Shown here: piece by piece, positions 1 to 11,596 of the stretch
How positions within the stretch are numbered: the first letter of the stretch is position 1
Layout of the letters: every line of letters starts with the position of its first letter
Source of the DNA: Fundidesulfovibrio soli
GTDB lineage: Bacteria > Desulfobacterota > Desulfovibrionia > Desulfovibrionales > Desulfovibrionaceae
DNA: 46,556 bases
Assembly: GCF_022808695.1 (NCBI RefSeq)
Contig: NZ_JAKZKW010000024.1
Coordinates: 16,565 to 63,120 of the forward strand
Direction: 5' to 3'
The notes under the pieces: generated by a model
The model's input: the letters and a program-made list of their open reading frames with translations, nothing else
Databases searched by the model: none
Told to the model about the DNA's origin: nothing
Program-made: the position numbers and the translations under genes

Positions 1-45
1 CGGCGCTCGGGGCGTTGCGTGTGCTCTTTGGGGCGATCCCCCCCG

Positions 46-65
46 CCCCCCCCCCCCCCCCCCCC
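46..65. repeat. Run of 20 consecutive C
   Basis: An uninterrupted C homopolymer directly next to a cluster of hairpins and outside any supported gene. Runs of this length are prone to slippage, so the exact length may vary between cells or be a sequencing or assembly artefact. Confidence 0.9.
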
Positions 66-157
66 GCCGGAGGCGTCTCTTCTCTGTTGGCCTCCGGCGG
101 GCAAAGAGGGCTCCGCCCTCTCTGCACTCTCCTGCCAAAGGGAGTCCCTCCCTTTGG
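64..157. repeat. Cluster of three intergenic hairpins
   Basis: Three perfect inverted repeats lie in a row: 11-bp arms at 64-74 and 90-100, 6-bp arms at 105-110 and 116-121, and 10-bp arms at 135-144 and 148-157. They sit just downstream of the leftward UspA gene and could act as its transcription end or stabilise the mRNA 3' end. Similar hairpin-rich GC stretches are common between genes in Desulfovibrio-type genomes (recollection, not searched). No long T tract follows the stems. Confidence 0.6.
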
Positions 158-193
158 AATCCCGTTCCGCTTCGCGCCGGTCGTGCAATCCCG

Positions 194-1045
194 TCAGCTC
201 TTGGTGATCCACACAGGAAGGCCGGAGTGCGCCACGATCCACTCCACCACGCCGCCCATGAGCAGCCTCCGCAACCCGGTGCGCCCGTGGGAGGCGATGA
301 CGATGGTCCCGCTGCCGCCCTCCTCGGCGTAATTGAGAATCTCCTCCGGGGCGTTGCCCTCCAGCACATTGCCCTTGGCTGCCACGCCCCGGGCCTTGGC
401 CATCTCCAGCACCTCGGCCACGAAGCCCTTGGTGGATATGGCCAGCTCCTGAGCGGCCTGAGGGGCCAGGGCCAGGTACTCGTTGGGCACGTCCATCACG
501 GAGACGACCTCCACGATGGCGTCAAGCTCCTTCCCCAGGGCCAGGGCCTTCTCCGCTGCGGCCAGGGAGTAGCGTGAGCCGTCCGTGGCCAGGATCAGGC
601 GGCGCAGGTTCACGGCCGCACCTTCGGGCACGATGAGCACGTCCGTGTGGGAGAAGCCGATGGTCCGGGCCGTGACGCTGCCCAGCAGCAGGCGGCCCAT
701 GGTGGAGGTGTTGCGCCGCCCCATGACAACCAGGTCTGCGCGCATGGAGTCGGCCAGGTCCGCGATGACCTCACCGGGCTCGCCGCTCTCGCAGACGGTG
801 GCGATGGGGAGGCCGCGCAGGTCGGCCTCCCTCTTTGCGGCGTCCAGGGCCTGCTCGCAGGGCTGTCGCAGCACGCGGGAGATGTCCCCCACGCCCACCA
901 GCCTCAGATCCCCCTCGTATGGCGGGGCCACGGCCACCGCCGTCAGGGAGGCCCCGTGGGTTCCCGCCAGATCCAGCGCGGCCTTGAGGGCGTGCGTGCT
1001 GGGGGCGGATTCGTCCACGCTCACGAGCAGGCGTCTGATGGCCAT
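194..1045 (-). CDS. Tandem-domain universal stress protein (UspA family)
   Basis: A 283-residue cytoplasmic protein made of two Usp domains, about residues 1-142 and 145-283. Each half begins with a hydrophobic beta strand (RRLLVSVDES, RRLILATDGS) and ends with a nucleotide-binding G-rich loop (GRRNTSTMGRLLLGS; HGRTGLRRLLMGG) and a closing strand (DVLIVPEG; LPVWITKS). Such tandem Usps bind ATP or act in general stress survival; the specific role is unknown. The start is 1 nt after the TauE stop and the ribosome site GGAGG lies inside the end of the TauE gene, so the two are probably translationally coupled. It is the last gene of a leftward five-gene operon. Confidence 0.95.
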   Translation of the reverse strand: MAIRRLLVSVDESAPSTHALKAALDLAGTHGASLTAVAVAPPYEGDLRLVGVGDISRVLRQPCEQALDAAKREADLRGLPIATVCESGEPGEVIADLADSMRADLVVMGRRNTSTMGRLLLGSVTARTIGFSHTDVLIVPEGAAVNLRRLILATDGSRYSLAAAEKALALGKELDAIVEVVSVMDVPNEYLALAPQAAQELAISTKGFVAEVLEMAKARGVAAKGNVLEGNAPEEILNYAEEGGSGTIVIASHGRTGLRRLLMGGVVEWIVAHSGLPVWITKS

Positions 1046-1046
1046 G

Positions 1047-2108
1047 TTAGGCCTCCATTTCCGCTGAAACTGGTTCGAGGGCCCTCTTGGCCTTGAACAT
1101 GCTGCCCAGGATGATGACCGCGCCGGTGAGCAGCGAGAGCACCATGAACCCGAAGCTGATCTTGCTGAGCAGGGCCAGGGTGGCCTCGCTCACGTCCATG
1201 AGGCCCAGCTTGCCCAGATACTCGGGCATGGCCAGGGCGCGGGACACGGCCACGATGAGCATGATGGTGCCCATGACGATCTTGATCATGTGCTCCTTGA
1301 CGTAGGTGGTGCCGATGGCGCCCAGCTGCACGCCCAAGAGCGATCCGGCCAGGATGATCAGGGTCAGGCGGATGTCGATCATGCCCTGCATGGCCCAGTT
1401 GACGGAACCGGCCAGGCCCATGACGAAGGCGATGACCAGCTCGGTGGCGGAGGCCACCAGGCTGGTGGCGCCAAGGATGTAGATCATGCCGGGCACGCCC
1501 ACGAAGCCGCCCACGGCGATGGTGGCGGCCAGAAGGCCGGTTGCCAGGCCCACGGGGAGCAGGAACCACAGGGAGATGCGCAGGTTGGCGCGCTTGAAGC
1601 TGACCATGGGCCACAGCTCGATCTTCTGGAGCCTGAGCGCCAGGGAGCAGGTCTGCTCCACGCCGCAGGAATTCCTGGAGGACTTCAGGGCGTCGATCAT
1701 CACGATGCCGCCCACTACCACCAGCACCAGCACGAAGGAGACGCTGACGTAGAGGTTGGAGCCGGCCTGGCCCCAGGCGTTCAGGATGAAATTCTGGATC
1801 TTGATGCCGACCTGCACGCCGATGCCCGCGAAGGCGGCCATGAACAGGCCCAGCTTGATGTCCACCTGCCCGTAGCGGTAGCGCTTGATGGAGCCCACCA
1901 GGGCCTTGGGGAACTTGTGGCACATGTTGGAGGCCACGGCCACGGTTCCGGGCACGCCCAGGCTCATCATGCCCGGGGTGAGCACGAAGGCGCCGCCGGA
2001 ACCGATGAAGCCGCTGACCAGGCCCCCGATGAAGCCCACGATGAACAGGAAGCCGATCCCGGCGGGATCGAGCGTGATGAATTTGGTGGCTTCGCTGAGC
2101 ATATCCAT
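1047..2108 (-). CDS. TauE/SafE-family sulfite/anion exporter
   Basis: A 353-residue integral membrane protein with about eight hydrophobic segments. The N-terminal signature GGLVSGFIGSGGAFVLTP and the second glycine-rich repeat near residues 195-215 (TIAVGGFVGVPGMIYILG) are typical of the TauE/SafE permeases, which export sulfite, sulfoacetate or similar anions. A soluble loop of about 40 residues with two cysteines lies mid-protein (around CGVEQTCS). The start is well placed after AAGGAG. Placement between two Usp-type genes is consistent with sulfur-anion export as a stress response in a sulfate reducer; the substrate cannot be read from sequence. Confidence 0.9.
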   Translation of the reverse strand: MDMLSEATKFITLDPAGIGFLFIVGFIGGLVSGFIGSGGAFVLTPGMMSLGVPGTVAVASNMCHKFPKALVGSIKRYRYGQVDIKLGLFMAAFAGIGVQVGIKIQNFILNAWGQAGSNLYVSVSFVLVLVVVGGIVMIDALKSSRNSCGVEQTCSLALRLQKIELWPMVSFKRANLRISLWFLLPVGLATGLLAATIAVGGFVGVPGMIYILGATSLVASATELVIAFVMGLAGSVNWAMQGMIDIRLTLIILAGSLLGVQLGAIGTTYVKEHMIKIVMGTIMLIVAVSRALAMPEYLGKLGLMDVSEATLALLSKISFGFMVLSLLTGAVIILGSMFKAKRALEPVSAEMEA

Positions 2109-2136
2109 TGTCGTTCTCCTTGCGGTTCTGGGCGGG

Positions 2137-2436
2137 TTAGGCGTTGACGGTCGCGCGGGGGCGGGTGTCCTTGCGGGCGGGGGCCTGGGCGGTGGCCTGG
2201 GCCGGGGCCTTCTTCACGGCGTCGATGCCCAGCACCTGCCAGAGGGTGCCGGCGAAGGTTCCGTGGATCCAGGAGAACAGGAACACCGTGGCGATGGGCA
2301 GCGCGGTGTAGACGCCGCCGCGCGCGAAGTTGGCCATGATCACGTCCTGGAACATGTACACGGCGGCGTATAACGCGCCGCTGCCGATGCCGTATGCCAC
2401 GAGCTTGCCGTAGGGCTTCTTCTTGTTGGCGTGCAT
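2137..2436 (-). CDS. Small membrane protein of the Usp/TauE operon
   Basis: A 99-residue protein beginning MHANKKKPYGK, with two predicted membrane segments (about residues 13-31 and 42-66) and a basic, Ala/Pro-rich tail. The start was chosen because AAGGAG lies 8 nt upstream; a longer frame to 2472 has no ribosome site. It precedes the TauE gene by 28 nt. I recognise no characterised family; its position suggests an accessory subunit of the exporter or a small stress membrane protein. Confidence 0.8.
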   Translation of the reverse strand: MHANKKKPYGKLVAYGIGSGALYAAVYMFQDVIMANFARGGVYTALPIATVFLFSWIHGTFAGTLWQVLGIDAVKKAPAQATAQAPARKDTRPRATVNA

Positions 2437-2491
2437 TCCGAGTCTCCTTGTTGCTAAAAATTTCACAAACAAGGGCGGTCCATCCCCGCCC

Positions 2492-3031
2492 CTACCCGAT
2501 CACCTCGAACAGGGGCATGCTCACATGGAAACCGTCCCTGCCACGCTGCTCCTTCACCGCGAGCACGAATTCGACCCGCCGAAGCCTGCCGCATTCCTGC
2601 TCCACCACATCAGAGGCCCTGCCGAACCGCAGCACATGCCGGAAAGCAACCCCGGCCTGGCGCGCCTCGCGTGCGAAATCGGCTGCGGACTTCCCGGCCC
2701 GCATCTCGAAGAGCCCGCGGCGCCTGGCCGCCTGCTCGTCGTCCTTGTCCGCGTCGGGCCTGCCGACGCTCAAGCCCACCACCTCCGTGCCCAGCCTGCC
2801 GGCCACACCCAGGGCCTGGCGGATGAGCGCCGGAGAAAAATCCGCTTCGGTGGACACGGCCACGATCTTCTTGCTCTCCCCGCCGGTGGGGGTGAGGCCC
2901 AGGTCCGGGCCGGAAAGGCCGTATTCGGCCAACCCGGCGGCCTGGCCGGTCTGCTCCAGGAACTCCCGGATGCGGCCGGGCCGCCGGATGCGGACAGCCC
3001 CTTCGGGCTTGTCGCTGACGCGCCTCGCCAT
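2492..3031 (-). CDS. Usp-like stress protein
   Basis: A 179-residue soluble protein. After a basic N-terminus (about residues 1-50), residues 54-178 read as one Usp-like alpha/beta domain: KKIVAVSTEADFSPALIRQA, then a G-T-E-V-V-G-L-S strand, then a C-terminal strand with FVLAVKEQ. The typical G-2x-G-9x-G ATP loop is not clear, so it may belong to the non-ATP-binding branch. It starts 6 nt after the stop of the preceding small gene, in the same leftward operon. Confidence 0.75.
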   Translation of the reverse strand: MARRVSDKPEGAVRIRRPGRIREFLEQTGQAAGLAEYGLSGPDLGLTPTGGESKKIVAVSTEADFSPALIRQALGVAGRLGTEVVGLSVGRPDADKDDEQAARRRGLFEMRAGKSAADFAREARQAGVAFRHVLRFGRASDVVEQECGRLRRVEFVLAVKEQRGRDGFHVSMPLFEVIG

Positions 3032-3037
3032 GACAGG

Positions 3038-3196
3038 CTAGACCCTCACCCTCGGGCGGTTGTCGGTACGCCTGGTCGCGGCGGCCTTGCGGCCACGCTG
3101 CGCGGCCATGATCTCCAGGGCTTCGCGGTCCTGGTCCTGCTCCGCGAAGGCCAGGGCTGCAAACACGGTCTCGATGCGTTCCCTGATGCTGGCCAT
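3038..3196 (-). CDS. Small basic protein, first gene of the Usp/TauE operon
   Basis: A 52-residue protein starting MASIRERIETVFAALAFAEQ and ending in a basic tail rich in R/K/A. A GAGGAGG ribosome site precedes this ATG; an upstream in-frame ATG at 3223 lacks one. The N-terminal amphipathic helix suggests a small regulatory or membrane-peripheral protein. Function unknown. It is the promoter-proximal gene, facing the operator cluster shared with the Lon-type gene. Confidence 0.75.
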   Translation of the reverse strand: MASIRERIETVFAALAFAEQDQDREALEIMAAQRGRKAAATRRTDNRPRVRV

Positions 3197-3298
3197 GATC
3201 GTGTCCTCCTCGTTTCGTTGCACCCAGTTTCCAAGTTGCGTGCCAAGAGCCTACCCACCAAAATCATTGAATATTTTAGGCCAGAGGAAAGAAAATGT

Positions 3299-3387
3299 GT
3301 TGCAGCATGCAACGGTCGAGGACGGAAGGCAGGCGCGGGGCGCGTTGCGGATCACAACAGCCGTTGCATAATGTTACACAGAGCAAC
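3299..3387. promoter_or_regulatory. Cluster of four GTTRC-N5-RYAAC-type palindromic operators
   Basis: Four 15-bp sites of one pattern lie between the leftward Usp/TauE operon and the rightward Lon-type gene: GTTGCAGCATGCAAC (3299-3313, perfect arms), GTTGCGGATCACAAC (3344-3358), GTTGCATAATGTTAC (3363-3377) and GTTACACAGAGCAAC (3373-3387, overlapping the third by 5 bp). The last two sites also lie in a larger inverted repeat, GCCGTTGC/GCAACGGC. Size and symmetry resemble CRP/FNR-family operators. The regulator is not identified in this window. Confidence 0.7.
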
Positions 3388-3446
3388 GGCGCAGTTGCGC
3401 GCGGGGCGGGATTGAACGTAGACAGGTGCAAACCTGCGAGGTGCAC

Positions 3447-5462
3447 ATGATCTTCTTCCAGAAGCGCACAGAGGGGAAAACGCCCGAGCCGCCCACCTCC
3501 GACCTGGAGGCCCTGCGGGCTCGCGCCAAGAGCCCGGACCTGCCGGCCCACGCCAGCGAGGCCGCCCTGCGCGAGCTGGACCGCCTGGCCAAGACCGACC
3601 CCTCCGTGGCGGAATACTCCGTGGGCCTGGGCTATCTGGATTTCCTGCTCGGCCTGCCCTGGAACGCCCTCACGCAGGACCGGCTGGACCTTCCCGCCGC
3701 CGGGGAGGTGCTGGCCGAGCGCCACTACGGCCTGGGGCAGGTGAAGGAACGCGTTCTGGAATACCTGGCCTCGCGGGCGCTCAGGGCCTCGCGGGATTTC
3801 CACATCCTGGTGGTGGACGACGAGGACATCGCCCGCACCAACCTGGAGTACGTGCTCAAGAAGGAAGGCTACCGCGTGCGCGGCGCGGGCAACGGGCTGG
3901 AGGCACTGGAGGAGATCGGGCGCTGGGAGTTCGACCTGATCGTGACGGACCTCAAGATGGACCGCATGGACGGGATGCAGCTCCTGGAGGAGGCCCGCAA
4001 GATCTCGCCCAACACGCAGGTGATGATGGTCACCGGCTTCGCCACCGTGGACACCGCCGTGCAGGCCATGCGCCAGGGCGCGGTGTACTACCTGGCCAAG
4101 CCCGTGAACCTGGACGAGCTGCGCGCCACCGTGGCCCGCATCGCCAGGGAGAAGGCCGCGCCCACGGTGTTCCGCAGCCCTGTGCTCTGCTTCTCCGGCC
4201 CGCCGGGCACGGGCAAGACCTCAGTGGGCCAGGCCATCGCCCAGGCCCTGGGGCGCAAGTTCCACCGCATCTCGCTGGCCGGGCTGCGCGACGAGGCCGA
4301 ACTGCGCGGCCACCGGCGCACCTACGTGGGCGCGCTGCCGGGCCGGGTGCTGCAGTCCATCAACCGCCTGGGCGTGCGCAACCCCGTGTTCATGCTCGAC
4401 GAGCTGGACAAGATCGGCAAGGACTTCCGGGGCGACCCGGCCGCCGTGTTCCTGGAGATGCTCGACCCGGAGCAGAACAGCCAGTTCGTGGACAATTACC
4501 TGGAGGTGCCCTTCGACCTCTCACAGGTGCTGTTCATCGCCACGGTCAACGACGTGCGCGAGCTGTCCGGCCCCCTGCTGGACCGCCTGGAGCAGGTGCC
4601 CTTCCAGGGCTACACCGCCGCCGAGAAGGTGCAGATCGGGCTTAAGCACCTGCTGCCCAAGCAGCTGCGCGAGCACGGCCTGACCCACCCCTTCCCCGAA
4701 TTCATGCCCGAGGCCGTGGGCGCGGTGGTGGACGGCTACACGCGCGAGGCCGGGGTGCGCAACCTGGACCGGGAGCTGGGCCGGGCCTGCCGCAAGCTGG
4801 CCAAGCTGCGCCTGGAGGCCGGGCCGGACGGCCCCGCCGCCCCCATCACAGTGGATACACAGATGATCCCCGCCCTGCTCGGGCCCAGGAAGTACGCCCG
4901 GGAGGCCGCCGGAGGCGAGCCGCGCGTGGGCGTGGCCACGGGGCTGGTCTACGCCGACCACGGTGGGGAGATCATCTTCGTGGAGGCCATCCGCATGAAA
5001 GGCCAGGGCAACCTGACCATGACGGGGTCGCTTGGCGAGGTGCTCTGCGAGTCGGCCCGGACGGCGCTCAGCCTGGTGCGGTCAAAGGCGGCGGAACTGG
5101 GCATCGACGGGGAGTGCTTCCTCTGCGAGGATTTGCACGTGCACATCCCGGCCGGGTCCATCCCCAAGGAGGGGAGTTCGGCAGGCGTGACCCTGGCCAC
5201 GGCCCTGGCCTCGCTCTATACGGGCCGGGCGCTCAGGCGCGACGTGGCCATGACCGGGGAGATAACGCTCACCGGGCAGGTGCTGCCCGTGGGGGGCATC
5301 AGGGAGAAGATTCTGGCCGCTGCGCGGGCCGGGGCCGCGAGGGTTATTCTGCCCGAGGGCAACAGGCCGGAAGTGGAGGCCATGAGCGCGGAGGAGCTGT
5401 CAGGGGTGGAGGTGGTGTTCGTTAAGGGCGCGCTGGAGGCGCTGGAGTTGGCGGGGGTGTAG
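3447..5462 (+). CDS. Lon-type ATP-dependent protease with inserted response-regulator receiver domain
   Basis: An AAA+ serine protease lacking the N-terminal substrate-binding LON domain. Numbered from an alternative GTG start at 3426, residues 60-118 match the short Lon segment before the AAA+ module ([27 protein letters not shown]). Residues 125-245 are a complete receiver domain (acidic pair D131-D132, phospho-acceptor D175, K225). The Lon AAA+ domain then resumes with Walker [10 protein letters not shown] (258-266) and Walker B FMLDELDK (322-329). The protease domain has the Ser-Lys dyad S585 (PKEGSSAG) and K628 (GGIREKIL). All catalytic residues are present, so it should be active. The ATG at 3447 has GAGGTG upstream; the GTG at 3426 would add 7 residues. 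Inference: phosphorylation by an unlinked kinase gates proteolysis. It diverges from the Usp operon. Confidence 0.93.
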   Translation: MIFFQKRTEGKTPEPPTSDLEALRARAKSPDLPAHASEAALRELDRLAKTDPSVAEYSVGLGYLDFLLGLPWNALTQDRLDLPAAGEVLAERHYGLGQVKERVLEYLASRALRASRDFHILVVDDEDIARTNLEYVLKKEGYRVRGAGNGLEALEEIGRWEFDLIVTDLKMDRMDGMQLLEEARKISPNTQVMMVTGFATVDTAVQAMRQGAVYYLAKPVNLDELRATVARIAREKAAPTVFRSPVLCFSGPPGTGKTSVGQAIAQALGRKFHRISLAGLRDEAELRGHRRTYVGALPGRVLQSINRLGVRNPVFMLDELDKIGKDFRGDPAAVFLEMLDPEQNSQFVDNYLEVPFDLSQVLFIATVNDVRELSGPLLDRLEQVPFQGYTAAEKVQIGLKHLLPKQLREHGLTHPFPEFMPEAVGAVVDGYTREAGVRNLDRELGRACRKLAKLRLEAGPDGPAAPITVDTQMIPALLGPRKYAREAAGGEPRVGVATGLVYADHGGEIIFVEAIRMKGQGNLTMTGSLGEVLCESARTALSLVRSKAAELGIDGECFLCEDLHVHIPAGSIPKEGSSAGVTLATALASLYTGRALRRDVAMTGEITLTGQVLPVGGIREKILAAARAGAARVILPEGNRPEVEAMSAEELSGVEVVFVKGALEALELAGV

Positions 5463-5555
5463 ATGGAGACTCTGGAGCTAGCCATAGTATTCGTCGCAGG
5501 TATTATGACCAGTAGCCAACAAACTGACCGGGTTGATACTACAAATAATACAACA

Positions 5556-6578
5556 TCACTGCGGTTCAACCTCAACCGTCACACGCGCGACATTATATAG
5601 TTGAACATCATGTGGCGTTGCAACGCCAGGGTCGAACAAAGCAAGATTAATACCATCACTGACAGAGCTACGATAAACAACCCCATTGAAACCACACTTC
5701 TTGATAAACTCACAGAGGTATTGACTTGGAATATAATTAATAGCAGCGCCATGCGGCAAAACAGGACGTGTCAATTCTTCACCTAAACGCTCTAAAAAAG
5801 GCAAATCCGCAAGCAACTGCTTTACATCCTCTGTTTCAGCCAAAATAAATGGTGAAACAAACTCACGTGGATTACGAAGATCAACTGCACGTATCTCTGG
5901 AATTGAAAACCTAGCGACGCAAGCTCTCTCTCCAGTATGTGGTCTAATTTCTGCAGTTGCGGTTTCTGGCTTGGAAGCAAGATAAAGATACGGAATACCG
6001 GCAGGATTTGCACGTCCGTGGGTAGCAAGTTGTTTGGGTGGTGCTCCCATTTCTCCAACTGAAAAGATTCCATCCTCTGTACGGATGCGCGCTCGAAACC
6101 AATCCCCTGACAAAGGATCTGCAATTAGCATAGCAAGCAATTGCTTCATTCGATCAGAATCTATTCGTTCCTCAAGGAACCATCGATTCTTATACATTAG
6201 TTCATCACGCAGCGCCTCCCACTGTACAAGCCCACCGCCACTCACATTCACAGGCTTAACGAATGATCTGCGAACTATATCGCCATTATTAAGTATTTCG
6301 CCGAGGAGTTCTTTTGCATGAGCTACATCCATCCTTGGATGCCCAAACAATTTCCAGTCATTCTTAAGCCACTCAACAATTGTGATATCTCCAGATCCAA
6401 TCTCATACGCATTTATAACAAGTTCGAAATAAAGACTCAGCGCAGAAGGCACAACAAGATCAACATCTGTAGAACCGCAATAATTGCACGTCCCATGACC
6501 ATGATCAAGTGATGGAATTATATCCTTCCGCAACCCCCTGTCACCAAAACACTCTGGACAACAAAATTTTGTTGTCAT
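5556..6578 (-). CDS. Zinc-ribbon RES-domain protein
   Basis: A 340-residue protein. A treble-clef or zinc-ribbon-like N-terminus has C7-x2-C10 and C31-x2-C34. A middle alpha-helical region (about 45-150) resembles the N-terminal HEPN/RES-associated domains. Residues about 155-335 form a RES domain: FRARI (161-165), [14 protein letters not shown] (188-201), an E near 210 and [13 protein letters not shown] (281-293). RES domains are best known from toxins (Xre-RES type) that degrade NAD+. No Xre antitoxin lies beside it. It is the last gene of a three-gene operon, 2 nt after the sce7725-like gene. Base composition is clearly AT-richer than the flanking host genes. RES assignment is firm; toxic NADase activity is inference. 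Confidence 0.88.
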   Translation of the reverse strand: MTTKFCCPECFGDRGLRKDIIPSLDHGHGTCNYCGSTDVDLVVPSALSLYFELVINAYEIGSGDITIVEWLKNDWKLFGHPRMDVAHAKELLGEILNNGDIVRRSFVKPVNVSGGGLVQWEALRDELMYKNRWFLEERIDSDRMKQLLAMLIADPLSGDWFRARIRTEDGIFSVGEMGAPPKQLATHGRANPAGIPYLYLASKPETATAEIRPHTGERACVARFSIPEIRAVDLRNPREFVSPFILAETEDVKQLLADLPFLERLGEELTRPVLPHGAAINYIPSQYLCEFIKKCGFNGVVYRSSVSDGINLALFDPGVATPHDVQLYNVARVTVEVEPQ

Positions 6579-6580
6579 CG

Positions 6581-7519
6581 TTAACCACCGAAATAATCAG
6601 CAATAGTCTCAATGTGATGCTTCATCGAAAGCTTCTTGATATAGCCAAGCCCGGGAAAATGCCCTTCCTTTGCAAGTTTTCGGAATTCAACAATCGCAGA
6701 CGTTTCCAAAAGCTTTGATTTTCCTGAATCAAGTTTCTTTATGAGCTTTTTCAATGCTTGAGCGAATTTACCAGCCGGATCTGTAGGGGTACTGTTAGTA
6801 TCTGATACAAAATGATAGACATACATTACATCATCATTGTCAGGATCAATGAAAGTAAGATGGATTGCTACAGCATAAGCTGGCCCACCACCTTCTGAGT
6901 AATTGTCTCCAACAACGAGGAAATCACCAAACCCAGTCATACCCAACTCACTATATGTGACATGCAAATCAGAAAATTCTTCAACTAGTTCATAATCAGC
7001 ATTCCGTTGCCGCTTAAAACCATCGCGCACAAGAATGCGTTGCTTACTACCAAAATGTTTTCTATATAAAATCTTAGCATGTTCTTCAACGAATACACTA
7101 GGAGGGTCGATTTTCTTTTCGCTAAAATATTGCGAAAGCTGTTTGGGGCTCATATACCCGGCATGGATGAGCACAGGATTATATTTGCCATGTTCATCAA
7201 AAATTTCTACAGCCTCTTCAAAACCGACACCATTACGTAACAAGATACCAGCTGATATTGGCCCAGCCGCTGAGAAATTATGCTTTAACAATTGCGAAAT
7301 CCCAGTTCCATCCCCGCTGTGTTCACCATGATGTGGATTAACTATAACAATAGCCTTACCACCGGCGCCAGATATTGCATTCAGCGTCTTCTCCAGTCCA
7401 CCAAGAGCCTCTTTAACAGGCTCGATAATTGGCACAAAATCCGACTTAGCAAGCAAAGGAGCTGCCTCACGAATAGTGATCAACTCGAACTGTTTGCCAC
7501 GAAAGTAGGGGTAGTACAT
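6581..7519 (-). CDS. sce7725-family protein
   Basis: A 312-residue protein starting MYYPYFRGKQFELITIRE with an IIEPVKE strand near residue 33. I recognise this opening as the sce7725 family, which commonly neighbours sce7726-family genes; it also recalls the start of phage T4 beta-like proteins (YxPxxRxKQxE...PIIEP). Alternating strand/helix pattern suggests a TIM-barrel-like fold, but no catalytic motif is assigned. No signal peptide or membrane span. Middle gene of the operon, 6 nt after the sce7726-like stop. Function unknown; tight linkage argues it works with both neighbours. Confidence 0.8.
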   Translation of the reverse strand: MYYPYFRGKQFELITIREAAPLLAKSDFVPIIEPVKEALGGLEKTLNAISGAGGKAIVIVNPHHGEHSGDGTGISQLLKHNFSAAGPISAGILLRNGVGFEEAVEIFDEHGKYNPVLIHAGYMSPKQLSQYFSEKKIDPPSVFVEEHAKILYRKHFGSKQRILVRDGFKRQRNADYELVEEFSDLHVTYSELGMTGFGDFLVVGDNYSEGGGPAYAVAIHLTFIDPDNDDVMYVYHFVSDTNSTPTDPAGKFAQALKKLIKKLDSGKSKLLETSAIVEFRKLAKEGHFPGLGYIKKLSMKHHIETIADYFGG

Positions 7520-7525
7520 AATATG

Positions 7526-8413
7526 CTAACTCCAACCCTTGGCGATACCAAGAGGAGTTCTTACGGTTTCAATAAGGCGACAATAATCTACGCGCCGAAT
7601 TGGGACCGACAATGCCGCCGCCTGGAGGGATTGAGGCAATTGGCCAAGCAGTTCGCTCAACGGATAAAGATTGCGAGTTCTTTTAAGCGTTTTAACCATT
7701 TGCTGGTGAACGTCTACGGGGTGCAACCTTGCGAAACAGGAGCGCATCAAACCGTAACGCTGAGTATTCGGAACGTCAGGAACGTCAACTCCTAGCGCCT
7801 CAAGAATTGATGCGGCCTCAGCAATTCGTAGCGATTCAAAGACGGTGGTTGGGCATATCCTATCTAGTTGTTCTCGCGCTTCTTGCACTGTAGATATTTG
7901 ATAGCGCCGCGACAGACATAAAATTCCAACATCTGCTGGTACCACCTCTCGCACGTCATCAACATGGATTTCACTTGTAATGACATTCACATTAGCAAAA
8001 ACCTTTCTATAATCCACAATCTGACGATTTAATCTAGCAAGCGAGTCGCGTTCTGATTTAATCTCGTATGCCGTTGCTGTTCCGTTAATTACCACAATGT
8101 CCGCCTTGCTTGAGCCAGCACGAAATTCATTAAGCAATGATGCCGTGCGAATCGAGTGCTTGCCCATCAACACCTTACGAACAATTGCGTCCTTATACAC
8201 ATACTCACTGCGCCTACCTACCCCCTTTATCATTGAAAATGCAGCATCAAACACATCCCCCACACTGCACATATCGCCACATGGAATCAATTCATCAACC
8301 ACCCCAAACAGCTGCGTAAAAAGCGGAGATCGCCCTTTCTTCGCCAATTCTTTGAATACGGCTGAAGAAAACAACCGCGTTAACGCGGACATTTGGGATA
8401 CACTCGGACTCAC
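7526..8413 (-). CDS. sce7726-family protein, PD-(D/E)XK nuclease-like
   Basis: A 295-residue protein from a GTG start preceded by GAGGG; an ATG 21 nt downstream is an alternative. Residues 96-119 carry a restriction-nuclease-like core: E96, D105 in KADIVVING, and E117-x-K119 in YEIKSERD, followed by a helix with Q131 and D134. This fits a PD-(D/E)XK fold and the sce7726 family. The C-terminal third (about 200-295) is helical, with no motif recognised. First gene of the AT-rich operon. Inference: DNA- or nucleic-acid-targeting component of a conflict system. Confidence 0.8.
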   Translation of the reverse strand: MSPSVSQMSALTRLFSSAVFKELAKKGRSPLFTQLFGVVDELIPCGDMCSVGDVFDAAFSMIKGVGRRSEYVYKDAIVRKVLMGKHSIRTASLLNEFRAGSSKADIVVINGTATAYEIKSERDSLARLNRQIVDYRKVFANVNVITSEIHVDDVREVVPADVGILCLSRRYQISTVQEAREQLDRICPTTVFESLRIAEAASILEALGVDVPDVPNTQRYGLMRSCFARLHPVDVHQQMVKTLKRTRNLYPLSELLGQLPQSLQAAALSVPIRRVDYCRLIETVRTPLGIAKGWS

Positions 8414-8777
8414 AACACCCTCGTATATTTTTCTGTATTGATATTATACCCCAAGGCGAACTACAAAGAAACAAAATTGTTGCCCCCGCCCTCAACCTGC
8501 ATCCAGCATCGTGCTCACATACCGTCACAGATGACGCTGGCCAACACATTCCTAAACACGGCCGAGACATAAGCAAATTCTAGCCTTCTAAGCCATGAAC
8601 CCAAACCACGTAGAGAACGACGCAGTAACAACCCAAGTTGTTTGAAATCAAGACAATGTAACTTGCTGAGAACTCTTAACTTGCTCTTTCTCCGAACTTA
8701 TAACTAATCACACGATGTAACACCCTGATTTACACAAAATCTACGCCCTGTGAGGCTACGAGTAATGGATGATTTCC
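8414..8777. other. AT-rich intergenic region
   Basis: About 360 bases with no supported gene between the response-regulator stop and the sce7726-like start. Apart from the TATAAT hexamer I see no terminator or clear repeat. The composition change towards GC-rich host sequence falls near 8770, which may be the right edge of the acquired segment. Confidence 0.5.
8443..8448 (-). promoter_or_regulatory. Candidate -10 element for the sce7726/sce7725/RES operon
   Basis: Read leftward, a perfect TATAAT lies about 30 nt before the GTG start of the first gene. The region 17-18 nt upstream is A/T-rich but lacks a good -35 box. The call rests on the hexamer and its position. Confidence 0.45.
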
Positions 8778-11596
<2,819 letters not shown>

